The position numbers and the translations under genes were made by a program. From Euryhalocaulis caribicus (GTDB taxonomy: Bacteria > Pseudomonadota > Alphaproteobacteria > Caulobacterales > Maricaulaceae): a DNA stretch of 64,000 bases. Location of the stretch: assembly GCF_000412185.1 (NCBI RefSeq), contig NZ_ASJA01000001.1, positions 186,001 to 250,000 of the forward strand, given 5' to 3'. This document shows, one piece after another, positions 1 to 12,656 of the stretch (position 1 is its first letter; each line of letters opens with the position of its first letter). The notes beneath the pieces were generated by a model. The model saw nothing but the letters and a program-made list of their open reading frames with translations, was not told the DNA's origin and ran no database searches.

Positions 1-50
1 TCAAGGCCTTATGCGCCTGGATCGCTGAGGATGCTTCATGTCTAAGGTGA
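1..50 (+). CDS. ddl: D-alanine--D-alanine ligase, C-terminal end (partial)
   Basis: Only the last 15 codons are inside the window, read from base 3 and ending in TGA at 48-50. The tail reads KALCAWIAEDASCLR, which resembles the conserved C-terminus of alphaproteobacterial Ddl (W-x-x-EDASC). The frame overlaps the start of ftsQ by 13 bases, which is common translational coupling in division clusters. Ddl joins two D-alanines for the muropeptide stem. The call rests on a short tail plus position directly before ftsQ, so it is likely but not certain. Confidence 0.7.
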   Translation, partial: KALCAWIAEDASCLR

Positions 51-931
51 AGAAGACAGCACGGAAAACCAAAAAACGGCATTCGTCCGGCCGTCCGACC
101 GTCTTCACGCGCATTCGCAATCATTTCGCCGCCCGCCTGCGCGGCGCGAAATACCGCGCCGGCGCCGCCGTGCGGCTGGCGACTGTCGCCATTACCGCCG
201 TGATGCTTCTGGGCGTCGCCGTCCTGTGGGGCGGCGGCTGGCTGGCGGGCGCGGCCGGGGGCGCGGCGCAGTCCACGGACAAAGCCTTGGCCGGCGCCGG
301 GTTCACTGTGCGCCATGTCGATATCATCGGCGCCGACCGGGCTGAGGCTGACGCCATCCATGCCGCGCTCGGCGATCTTGGCCCCAATTCCATTTTCACG
401 CTGGACGCCGCCTCCGCGCGTCAGCGCGTGGAGTCGCTGGGCTGGGTGGACGAGGCCGTGGTCGCGCGCCTGCTGCCCAACCGCATCTCGGTCACCGTGA
501 CCGAGCGCCGCCCAGCCGCCGTCTGGCAGAATGACGGCGCGTTCTTCGTGGTGGATTCCGATGGCGGCGTGATCGATGGCGCCGATCCGGCGGAATATAC
601 GGCCCTGCCGGTGGTCGTCGGCGCCCGCGCGGACGAGGCCGCGCCGGAACTGCTGGACGCCTATCGCCAATTCCCCTCTGTCGCGGAGCGCGTGGAAGCG
701 GCGCAGCGCGTGGGAGAGCGCCGGTGGACGCTGTGGATCGACAGCGGCATGAAGGTTCACCTGCCCGAGGATGAGGGCGCGGCCGCGCTGGCCATTCTCA
801 ATGATTTGCAGACGCGGCGTCATATTCTTGACGCGCCGGCCAGCTTGATTGACCTGCGGGATACGACCCGCATCGTGATCCGCCCGATGGAGGGTCACGA
901 TTCCATAGAATTGAAAGGGCGCGAGGCATGA
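38..931 (+). CDS. ftsQ: Cell division protein FtsQ
   Basis: FtsQ is a bitopic inner-membrane divisome protein that links early cytoplasmic proteins to septal peptidoglycan synthesis. The 297-residue product has a very basic cytoplasmic N-terminus (residues 1-40), one membrane segment (about 44-68) and a POTRA domain (about 89-157) containing the motif LPNRISVTVTERRPAAVW, followed by the FtsQ beta domain. It overlaps ddl upstream and ftsA downstream (ATGA), so the three genes are probably co-translated. Length and order are normal for the family. Confidence 0.95.
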   Translation: MSKVKKTARKTKKRHSSGRPTVFTRIRNHFAARLRGAKYRAGAAVRLATVAITAVMLLGVAVLWGGGWLAGAAGGAAQSTDKALAGAGFTVRHVDIIGADRAEADAIHAALGDLGPNSIFTLDAASARQRVESLGWVDEAVVARLLPNRISVTVTERRPAAVWQNDGAFFVVDSDGGVIDGADPAEYTALPVVVGARADEAAPELLDAYRQFPSVAERVEAAQRVGERRWTLWIDSGMKVHLPEDEGAAALAILNDLQTRRHILDAPASLIDLRDTTRIVIRPMEGHDSIELKGREA

Positions 932-2244
932 GCGCTATGCCCCTCTTCGGGCGCAAGGGCGAGGATGGCGGCGAGGGACGCAAGCCCCAGACGCTGGCCG
1001 TTCTGGATATTGGCTCCTCCAAGGTCGCTTGTTTCATCGGCCGTTCCGAACCGGGCGGCGGCGTCCGCGTGACCGGCGTCGGGCATCAGTCCAGCCGCGG
1101 CGTGCGCTGCGGCTCCGTCGTGGATCTGGACGAGGCCGAAACCGCCGTCCGCGCCGCCGTCGAGCAGGCCGAACGCATGGCGGGCGAGGCGGTCAGCCGC
1201 GTCACCGTCAATCTCAGCGCCGCGCAGCCGCGCAGCCACCGCATCGCCGTGGAAGGCCCGCTCTCCGACCGCGAGGTCTCCGACCGCGACCTTCGACGGC
1301 TGCTCTCCGCCGCCCTCGACGAATTTCATGAGCCCGAGCGCGTCGTCGTCCACGCCATCCCGCTGACCTGGACGGTCGATGACAGCCGCGGCGTGCGCGA
1401 TCCGCGCGGCATGTATGGCCGCACGCTGGCCGTTGAGATGCACCTTGTCACTGCCGCCTCCGGGCCGTTGCGCAATCTCGCCATTTGTGTGGAGCGTTGC
1501 CGCCTGGACATGAGCGCGGTGGTCGCCACGCCCTACGCCTCCGGCCTCTCGGCGCTGGTCGAGGACGAACAGGAGTTGGGCGGCCTGCTGATCGATATGG
1601 GCGGGGGCACCACCTCCGTCGCAGCTTTCGCCGAAGGCGCGCTGGCCTATGTCGACGTGATCCCGGTCGGCGGACAGCACGTCACCGCCGACGTCGCCCG
1701 CGGCCTGTCCACGCCCGTCGCTTCGGCCGAGCGGATCAAGACGGTCTATGGCTCCGTTTTGGAAAGCCCGGACGACGATCAGGACCTGATCATGACGCCG
1801 CAGATTGGCGAGGACGGCCAGAGCTCGATGAACCAGGTGCCGCGTTCGCTGCTGACCCAGATCATCAAGCCGCGCCTGGAAGAGACGTTCGAGATCGTCC
1901 GGGAGCGCCTGATGACCGCTGGCGTGGACAAGGCCTCGGGCCGCCGCGCCGTTCTGGTCGGCGGCGCGTGTCAGTTGCCCGGCGTGCGCGAACTGGCCGC
2001 GAAGATTCTGGAAAAACAGGTGCGCATCGCCCGCCCCGCCGGGGTCGTTGGTCTGGCTGACGCTGTCAGCGGTCCGGGCTTCACCGCCGCCGCCGGCATG
2101 CTGATCCATGCCGCGCAAGGTCCGCGCGAAGCCATCAGCGGTCCGCCGCGCATTACGGAAAAAGGCGCCGCGCGCCGCCGCAAGGAGGCCGTGGAGGCCG
2201 GCGGCATTGGCGGCGCGTGGTCCTGGCTGCGCGAGAATTTCTAG
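928..2244 (+). CDS. ftsA: Cell division protein FtsA (actin-like FtsZ membrane anchor)
   Basis: FtsA is an actin-fold ATPase that tethers FtsZ filaments to the membrane. The 438-aa protein shows the phosphate-1 motif LDIGSSK near residue 25 and the phosphate-2 motif DMGGGTTS near residue 217. It ends in an amphipathic segment (WSWLRENF) that fits the usual membrane-targeting helix. It starts in an ATGA overlap with ftsQ. Downstream the plus-strand cluster is interrupted: the ftsA stop shares the palindrome CTAG (2241-2244) with the stop of convergent murI, so ftsA and ftsZ are not contiguous here. Confidence 0.96.
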   Translation: MSAMPLFGRKGEDGGEGRKPQTLAVLDIGSSKVACFIGRSEPGGGVRVTGVGHQSSRGVRCGSVVDLDEAETAVRAAVEQAERMAGEAVSRVTVNLSAAQPRSHRIAVEGPLSDREVSDRDLRRLLSAALDEFHEPERVVVHAIPLTWTVDDSRGVRDPRGMYGRTLAVEMHLVTAASGPLRNLAICVERCRLDMSAVVATPYASGLSALVEDEQELGGLLIDMGGGTTSVAAFAEGALAYVDVIPVGGQHVTADVARGLSTPVASAERIKTVYGSVLESPDDDQDLIMTPQIGEDGQSSMNQVPRSLLTQIIKPRLEETFEIVRERLMTAGVDKASGRRAVLVGGACQLPGVRELAAKILEKQVRIARPAGVVGLADAVSGPGFTAAAGMLIHAAQGPREAISGPPRITEKGAARRRKEAVEAGGIGGAWSWLRENF

Positions 2245-3038
2245 AGGCTGATCTTTTCGACCGTCTCGAAGCCGCGCGCCTGCAAGGCCGGGCGCATGGC
2301 GGCGTCGGCGTTCCCCGTGACATAGACCGCGACCGGCTCCAGCGCCCCGCCGCCTTCCTCCAGTTGCAGCAATCCGCCCGCGCGGCGCGCGATGGCTTCA
2401 CCGGAATCGATCCATTTCAACCCGGCGGGGGAGGCGGCCTCGATCTCGGGCCGCAGCAGCGGGAAATGCGTACAGGCCAGCACCGCGACATCCATCCGGT
2501 CGGCGTGTTCCAGCGCGAAGAGCGGCGCCAGGGCCGTCTCGATGGCTTCGGGGCTGACGGCCTCGCCCGCCATCTTGCGTTCGGCCAGCGCCACAAGGCG
2601 CGAACTGCCAAAGCGCAGCACGCTGCGGTCTCCCGCGAATTCGGCGATCAGGCCGTCGCTATATTCCCTCTCAACCGTGCCCGGCGTGCCCAGGAATCCG
2701 ATCACGCCGGTGCGGGTCAGGCTGGCCGCGGGCTTGATGGCCGGCACGGTTCCGACAATCGGGGTTTGCACCGCCTTGCGCGTCTCGTTCAGCGCCACCG
2801 TGGAGGCGGTGTTGCAGGCCATGACAAAAAGCTGCGGCGCGAATCTTTTTTCCAGCAGTGAAAAAAGCGCCGGCACGCGCTGTTTCAGCTCGGCCTCGCT
2901 GCGCAGTCCATAGGGCAGGAATGCGGTGTCGGCCGCGTAAATTGCCTTGGCGGCAAAGCCTTTCCGGGCCAGTTCGTCAAACACGGAAAGACCGCCGACG
3001 CCCGAATCGAACACGATGACCAGGGGCTTTTCACGCAT
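2241..3038 (-). CDS. murI: Glutamate racemase
   Basis: MurI interconverts L- and D-glutamate for the second residue of the peptidoglycan stem. The 265-aa product shows DSGVGGLSV near the N-terminus and both catalytic cysteine regions, ACNTAS and CTHFPLL. An in-frame ATG exists 30 bases upstream (3068), but [13 protein letters not shown] at 3038 matches the family N-terminus better. The gene lies antisense between ftsA and ftsZ, convergent with ftsA and divergent from ftsZ, so its promoter must share the 131-base gap that holds the ftsZ control sites. Confidence 0.95.
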   Translation of the reverse strand: MREKPLVIVFDSGVGGLSVFDELARKGFAAKAIYAADTAFLPYGLRSEAELKQRVPALFSLLEKRFAPQLFVMACNTASTVALNETRKAVQTPIVGTVPAIKPAASLTRTGVIGFLGTPGTVEREYSDGLIAEFAGDRSVLRFGSSRLVALAERKMAGEAVSPEAIETALAPLFALEHADRMDVAVLACTHFPLLRPEIEAASPAGLKWIDSGEAIARRAGGLLQLEEGGGALEPVAVYVTGNADAAMRPALQARGFETVEKISL

Positions 3039-3086
3039 GCTTTTTCCATTCTCCGGGCGCCTGTTCACATTTGTTGATCAGTAAGC

Positions 3087-3101
3087 TTAACCCTCAATTA
3101 A
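3087..3101 (+). promoter_or_regulatory. CtrA-type box in the ftsZ upstream region
   Basis: The sequence TTAA-CCCTCAA-TTAA is an exact match to the full CtrA consensus TTAA-N7-TTAA. It lies 69 bases before the chosen ftsZ ATG, in the murI-ftsZ gap. A GAATC (GANTC, CcrM methylation type) follows at 3125-3129, between the box and ftsZ. In Caulobacter, CtrA and CcrM-type methylation are known to control ftsZ transcription. That the same happens here is inference. Confidence 0.65.
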
Positions 3102-3169
3102 ATGGTAAAGACGACATTTACCCCGAATCCTCGGATAATCCGTCGATTGTCGTATCTGGAGACCATTTC

Positions 3170-4735
3170 ATGCCCCTGTCCCTTTCCGCCCCGGAAACCC
3201 CTGAGCTTCAGCCCCGCATTGTCGTGATCGGCGTCGGCGGCGCCGGTGGAAACGCGGTCAACAACATGATCGCCAAGGAGCTGGAAGGCGTTGAATTCAT
3301 CGCCGCGAACACCGATGCGCAGGCTCTGGCGCGTTCGAAGGCCGAACGCCGCATCCAGATGGGCAGCGACGTGACGCTGGGTCTTGGCGCCGGCGCCCGC
3401 CCGGAAGTGGGCGAACAGGCGGCCGGCGAGTCGATGGAAGACATCCTCCAGCATCTCGAAGGCGCGAACATGGTGTTCGTGACTGCGGGCATGGGCGGCG
3501 GCACGGGCACCGGGGCGGCCCCTGTCATCGCGCAGGCCGCGCGGGAGCAGGGCATCCTGACGGTTGGCGTTGTCACCAAGCCGTTCCAGTTTGAAGGTCC
3601 GCGCCGCATGCGTCTGGCCGACGCCGGCGTCGAGGAGCTTGAGAAGAATGTCGATACGCTGATCGTCATTCCGAACCAGAATCTTTTCCGCGTCGCGACC
3701 GAAGCCACCAGCTTCGCCGACGCCTTCGTCATGGCCGACGATGTTCTCTATTCCGGCGTCCGCGCCATCACCGACCTGATCGTGCGTCCGGGCATCGTGA
3801 ACCGCGACTTCGCGGACGTGCGCACAACGATGAGCGAGATGGGCCGCGCCATGATCGGCATGGGCGAGGCCGAAGGCGACCGCCGCGCCGCTGAGGCCGC
3901 CGAAGCCGCGATCAACAACCCGCTGCTGGACGACACCGCCATGAAGGGCGCCCAGCGCGTGCTGATCAGCTTCACCCACGGCCCGGACTTCACGCTGCAC
4001 GAAATCGATGAAGCCGCGAACATCATCGCCCAGGAAGCGGACGAGGACGCCCAGATCAACTGGGGCTCGACGCTGGACGAGACGATGGAAGGCAAGCTGC
4101 GTCTGTCCGTGATCGCCACGGGCATCGGCGAGGGCGAGCGGGACCGCCGCCGCCCGGAACAGCCGGTCGCCCGCGCGCCGATCGCCCGCCCGGCCAAGCC
4201 GGCCGCGCAGCCGCAATCGGCCGCCATGCCCTGGCGCAGCGAGACCCCGGCCAAGCCGGTCGAGCCTTCCGTGCGTCCGGCGGGAAACGCCAAGACGGCT
4301 GAGCAGATCCGCGCGGAGATGCAACGCCGTGAGCGCGCCAAGCTGGAAGAGATCGCCGACGACGTGGAAGATGAGCTGGAAACCGCTTCCCCGGAAACGG
4401 CCGAAGACGAAACCATCGAAACCGCCAACGACTATCAGGGCGAAACCGCCCCGGAGCCGGAAGTGCGCCGCCTCGCCGAACGCGTGCAAGAACAGGCCCC
4501 GGCGATTCGCCGTCCGGCCGCCGACCAGCCGTCGGAAGAGAAGAAGTCCGGCGGATTCTCCCTGTTCGGCCTGCGCAAGCCGGCGGAGCAGGATTCCCGC
4601 GAGAAGCCGGAGCAGGAACAACAGCCGCAACAAACCCAGCGCCCCAATGTGCGCGTGGCCAGCGGCGACCTGTTCAACGGCATGGACGATGATGACCTTG
4701 AAATTCCGGCTTTCTTGCGCCGTCAGGCCAACTGA
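3170..4735 (+). CDS. ftsZ: Cell division protein FtsZ
   Basis: FtsZ is the tubulin-like GTPase that forms the cytokinetic ring. The frame is open from 3071, but the ATG at 3170 ([13 protein letters not shown]) is chosen because it follows a GGAG ribosome site and leaves the CtrA box in non-coding DNA. The 521-aa product has [15 protein letters not shown], the tubulin signature [13 protein letters not shown], and then a long acidic, Pro/Gln-rich linker (roughly residues 320-500). It ends in the conserved C-terminal peptide [12 protein letters not shown], which binds FtsA and other partners. A strong terminator follows, closing the division cluster. Confidence 0.97.
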   Translation: MPLSLSAPETPELQPRIVVIGVGGAGGNAVNNMIAKELEGVEFIAANTDAQALARSKAERRIQMGSDVTLGLGAGARPEVGEQAAGESMEDILQHLEGANMVFVTAGMGGGTGTGAAPVIAQAAREQGILTVGVVTKPFQFEGPRRMRLADAGVEELEKNVDTLIVIPNQNLFRVATEATSFADAFVMADDVLYSGVRAITDLIVRPGIVNRDFADVRTTMSEMGRAMIGMGEAEGDRRAAEAAEAAINNPLLDDTAMKGAQRVLISFTHGPDFTLHEIDEAANIIAQEADEDAQINWGSTLDETMEGKLRLSVIATGIGEGERDRRRPEQPVARAPIARPAKPAAQPQSAAMPWRSETPAKPVEPSVRPAGNAKTAEQIRAEMQRRERAKLEEIADDVEDELETASPETAEDETIETANDYQGETAPEPEVRRLAERVQEQAPAIRRPAADQPSEEKKSGGFSLFGLRKPAEQDSREKPEQEQQPQQTQRPNVRVASGDLFNGMDDDDLEIPAFLRRQAN

Positions 4736-4761
4736 TCGCCGGCGACAGGATCACAGCGTTG

Positions 4762-4790
4762 AAAGCCCGGGCCCTCGCGCCCGGGCTTTT
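4762..4790 (+). terminator. Rho-independent terminator after ftsZ
   Basis: AAAGCCCGGG (4762-4771) and CCCGGGCTTT (4780-4789) form a perfect 10-bp stem around an 8-base loop, with a T run at the 3' side. It lies 27 bases after the ftsZ stop and separates ftsZ from lpxC, so lpxC should have its own promoter. Confidence 0.85.
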
Positions 4791-4906
4791 GCATGTCCGG
4801 AGCGGTTAAGCGGGCGTAACAATGCGCAACCAAGCTTTATTTGATGGTCTGGCGCCCCGCGGCTAGGTCCAGCGTTGTAGATGTGCGCGTTTTGCGCGCA
4901 TTCGCC

Positions 4907-5827
4907 ATGAGCCGCATGAGGTCGCACGCCATCATGATGTGGGAAAACACAATCGCTTCTCCGGCCATGATCGCCGGGCGCGGTCTGCATGACGGCGCGC
5001 CGGTGCGCATGACGCTGAAGCCCGCCGATCCGGGCACCGGGATCGTGTTTGTCCGCCGCGACCTTGGCGGCGACAACCGCATCGCCGTGCGGGCCGAAGC
5101 GGTGGGCGCGACCAATCTGGGCACGGTTCTGGAAAATGCGGACGGCGCATCGGTCAGCACGGTCGAACACCTGATGGCCGCGCTCAGCGGTCTGTCCATC
5201 GACAATATCGTGATCGAGCTGGACAATCCGGAAGTGCCGTCTGTGGACGGATCCTCCGCGCCGTTCGTCTCGCTGCTTCAGCGCGCCGGCCTGCGCCGTC
5301 AGGGAACGCCGCGCCGCTATATCGAAGTGCGCAAGGAAATCGCCGTTGAACAGGACGGCAAGCGCGCGGTTCTCTCTCCCTGCGACCGGTTCGTGGTGGA
5401 AGTGGAGATCGAGTTCGATACCGACGCCATCGGCCGCCAGCGCGTGGTTTTCGATTCCGGCAAGCATCAGTTCGCCGACATGCTGGCCTCCGCCCGCACC
5501 TTCGGCTTCCTGCATGAGGTCGAGGCCCTGCACGCGGCAGGCCGGGCGCAGGGCGCCTCGCTGGAAAACAGCGTCGTGATCGACGGCGACCGCATCGTGA
5601 ACGAGGACGGGCTTCGCTATGCCGATGAATTCGTTCGTCACAAGGCGCTGGACGCCATTGGCGATCTTTATCTGGCCGGCGCGCCGATTCTGGGCCGGTT
5701 CTCCGGCTTCAAGACGGGCCACGGCATGAATAACAAGGTTCTGCGCGCGCTTCTGGCCGACAAAACGGCCTGGCGCTGGCGTGAACTGGCGGCTGAAAAC
5801 GCCACAGCGCGCGATAAAGCTGTCTAA
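4907..5827 (+). CDS. lpxC: UDP-3-O-acyl-N-acetylglucosamine deacetylase LpxC
   Basis: LpxC is the zinc amidase that catalyses the committed step of lipid A synthesis. Visible motifs are GRGLHDG near the N-terminus, EHLMAALSGLSIDN (zinc histidine), and HKALDAIGDLYLAGAP with a later GHGMNNKVLRALL, which carry the other metal and active-site residues. The start is uncertain: the frame is open from 4841 and ATGs occur at 4907, 4916, 4934 and 4937. The one at 4907 places the first motif about 22 residues in, as in relatives, but none has a good ribosome site. It presumably has its own promoter after the ftsZ terminator. Confidence 0.93.
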   Translation: MSRMRSHAIMMWENTIASPAMIAGRGLHDGAPVRMTLKPADPGTGIVFVRRDLGGDNRIAVRAEAVGATNLGTVLENADGASVSTVEHLMAALSGLSIDNIVIELDNPEVPSVDGSSAPFVSLLQRAGLRRQGTPRRYIEVRKEIAVEQDGKRAVLSPCDRFVVEVEIEFDTDAIGRQRVVFDSGKHQFADMLASARTFGFLHEVEALHAAGRAQGASLENSVVIDGDRIVNEDGLRYADEFVRHKALDAIGDLYLAGAPILGRFSGFKTGHGMNNKVLRALLADKTAWRWRELAAENATARDKAV

Positions 5828-5915
5828 TTGATCGCGTGAATGCGGCTCAGCGCTTTCTCCTTGCCGATCATTTGGCTACAAACCTGTTTCGCGAAATGGA
5901 TTTGACGCCCGCCAT

Positions 5916-6770
5916 ATGAACACGCAGGACTCACCGCGTATGACGCTCTACCGCAGATTCGCCGCCCTCTTTGCCCTTGTGACGCTCGCTGCGTGCGCTT
6001 CGGACGATCCCGAAATCGCCTATGTGGAGCGTCCGGTGGAGACGCTCTATCTGGAGGCGCACGATACGCTGGAGGAACGCCGCTACGACGAAGCCGCCGC
6101 GCGGTTCGACGAAGTGGAGCGTCAGCATCCCTATTCGGAATGGGCGCGCCGTTCGATGCTCATGGCCGCTTTCGCCAATTATCAGGCAAACCGGTACAAT
6201 GAAGCCATCGCCGATGCGGAGCGTTTCATCAATCTGCACCCGGGCAACCAGTCCGCGCCCTACGCCTATTACCTGATCGCCCAGTGCCATTTTGAGCGCA
6301 TCCTTGATGTCGGGCGGGATCAGGGCCACACCCAGCGCGCGCTGGACGCCCTGCAACAGGTCGTGCGTCGCTACCCGGACAGCGACTATGCCCGCGACGC
6401 CCGCCTGAAGATCGACATGACGCGCGATCAGCTGGCCGGCAAGGAAATGTCGATCGGCCGCTTTTATCTCAAGAACGGCCAGACGCTGGCCGCGATCAAC
6501 CGCTTCAAGGCCGTGATCAATGATTACGAGACCACGACCCATACGCCGGAAGCCATGCACCGCCTGGTGGAATCCTATGTCAGCCTCGGCGTGAACGAGG
6601 AAGCGCGTCAGGTCGCCTCGGTGCTCGGCTATAACTATCCGGGCAGTCCCTGGTATGAAGACAGCTACGAGCTGCTGACCGATCGCGGCATCGCTGCGCC
6701 GGACGCCAATGCGCCGGACGGCGAGCGGGACGGGAATTTCCTGACCCGCGCTTTCGGGCGAATCTTCTAG
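5916..6770 (+). CDS. bamD: Outer membrane assembly lipoprotein BamD
   Basis: BamD is the essential lipoprotein partner of BamA in inserting outer-membrane beta-barrels. The 284-aa product has a type II signal peptide with lipobox LAAC-A, then five TPR-like repeats rich in paired tyrosines (for example AFANYQANRYNEAIADAERFI). An alternative ATG at 5940 (MTLYRRFAALFAL) gives a shorter signal peptide. The order lpxC-bamD-recN-ligA is conserved in alphaproteobacteria. Confidence 0.93.
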   Translation: MNTQDSPRMTLYRRFAALFALVTLAACASDDPEIAYVERPVETLYLEAHDTLEERRYDEAAARFDEVERQHPYSEWARRSMLMAAFANYQANRYNEAIADAERFINLHPGNQSAPYAYYLIAQCHFERILDVGRDQGHTQRALDALQQVVRRYPDSDYARDARLKIDMTRDQLAGKEMSIGRFYLKNGQTLAAINRFKAVINDYETTTHTPEAMHRLVESYVSLGVNEEARQVASVLGYNYPGSPWYEDSYELLTDRGIAAPDANAPDGERDGNFLTRAFGRIF

Positions 6771-6813
6771 TAAGCTTGCCGGCCTTTTCACCAGTGAGGG
6801 GCGGCGGTCGCAA

Positions 6814-11440
<4,627 letters not shown>

Positions 11441-11496
11441 AGAGCGGCCTTTCGGCACCGATTGCTGAAGACCTGGTCCCGGCATAAATTCATGCC

Positions 11497-12112
11497 ATGA
11501 CGTCGCCCTCTGACGACATTATCGGCCTGTATGAACGAAACGCGGCGTCGTGGGATGCGGATCGGCGGCGCGCTCGCCCGCAGGGAGAGGCGGGCTGGAT
11601 TCGTCGTTTCATGCGCTTGGCCGAGCACGGATCGCAATTGCTTGATCTGGGATGCGGCGCCGGAGAGCCAATCGTTCCCGATCTTCTCGCCGGCGGATAT
11701 TCGGTTACAGGCATCGATTCATCGCCTTCGCTGATTGCGTTGTGCAAACAGCGTTTTCCGGATCAGAACTGGCTTGCCGCAGACATGCGCCAACTGGATC
11801 TTGAAGGCCGTTTTGGCGGGCTTCTCGCGTGGCACAGCCTGTTCCGCCTGACGCCTCTGGATCAGCAGAAGATGTTTCCGGTGTTCGCCAGACTGGCCGC
11901 GCCTGGCGCGCCCCTGATGTTCACGAGCGGGGACCGGCGGAATGTCAGCGTCGGAAATTTGGCGCGGCGAGGCGCTCTATCACGCCAGTCTGGATGCCGG
12001 AGAATACCAGCTTCTCCTTAAGGACAACGGCTTCGAGCTGGTTGAGCACAGGTTTGATGACCCCCGATGCGGCGGCGCGACTGTCTGGCTGGCCCAAAAA
12101 CTGGCTGCCTGA
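11497..12112 (+). pseudogene. SAM-dependent methyltransferase, frameshifted at a GGGG run
   Basis: The first frame (11497 to its own stop at 12021) encodes a class I methyltransferase start: YERNAASWDADR, then LLDLGCGAGEP (SAM motif I), TGIDSSPSLI and FGGLLAWHSLFRL. Homology stops at MFTSG. From there another frame continues naturally (TGGMSASEIWRGEALYHASLDAGEY ... CGGATVWLAQKLAA) to TGA at 12110-12112. Removing one G from the run at 11929-11932 joins the two into one protein of about 204 aa. It is either a real one-base insertion that inactivates the gene or a sequencing error. The substrate is unknown. Confidence 0.8.
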
Positions 12113-12134
12113 ATTAAAGACGCGCCAACGGATG

Positions 12135-12656
12135 CTAGTCCGCCCGCCGCCATTCCAGCATCGGCGAAGACCGCTCCACCACGATTTCCAGCGCCGCTTT
12201 CAGCTGGCTGAAGCTGTTCAGAACGCATTCCCGGTCATCCATGGTCAGGCCCAGATCGGACCGTTCCGCGTCGGTCAGAACCGTGCAGTCCCCGAACCAG
12301 AACAGCGCCCCGCCGCCGCGCTGCGGCCGCATCGCCAGATACATGTAGCTGTCATCGCCTTCTTCCCAGACCTGGGCGGCGTAAAGCCCGCGCCCGATCT
12401 GTTTCAGGCGCATGAAGGACCCTTCGTCATCGGGGTCCTCGGCGATCAGGTAGTCGCCATCCCGGATGACGACGACGGCGCGGCCGTCGAATTCCGGCTC
12501 GTCGCCGTCTTCCAGTTCATATTGTTCGTAATCGCCCGCGCGAAGGGGCGCCGCCCCTTCGCCGGACAGGATCAGCGGCGCTTCGCTGACCAGACAGGCG
12601 CTGACCAGCAGCGCCGCGATGCCGGCTAGACCGGCGCGCAAACCTCTTCGAGCCAT
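12135..12656 (-). CDS. Uncharacterised lipoprotein
   Basis: The 173-aa product starts at the ATG preceded by an ideal GGAGG seven bases upstream (rev. comp. of 12664-12668). It has a signal peptide ending in lipobox VSAC-L, so it is probably membrane-anchored in the periplasm. The mature part is acidic, with strand-like segments such as AVVVIRDGDYLIAEDPDDEG, and two late cysteines (FWFGDCTVL, DDRECVL) that could form a disulfide. It overlaps the 3' end of pepP by 31 bases, implying co-transcription. I do not recognise a family. Confidence 0.75.
   Translation of the reverse strand: MARRGLRAGLAGIAALLVSACLVSEAPLILSGEGAAPLRAGDYEQYELEDGDEPEFDGRAVVVIRDGDYLIAEDPDDEGSFMRLKQIGRGLYAAQVWEEGDDSYMYLAMRPQRGGGALFWFGDCTVLTDAERSDLGLTMDDRECVLNSFSQLKAALEIVVERSSPMLEWRRAD

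Noticed and set aside
3098-4633. Long antisense open frame (511 codons) opposite ftsZ
   Set aside because: Its His/Arg/Gly-rich composition is typical of antisense frames in GC-rich genes, and ftsZ is certain on the other strand.
4806-4820. TTAA-N7-TAAC before lpxC as a CtrA site
   Set aside because: The second half is shifted by one base from TTAA-N7-TTAA. The same near-match occurs at 28141-28155, so neither is convincing.
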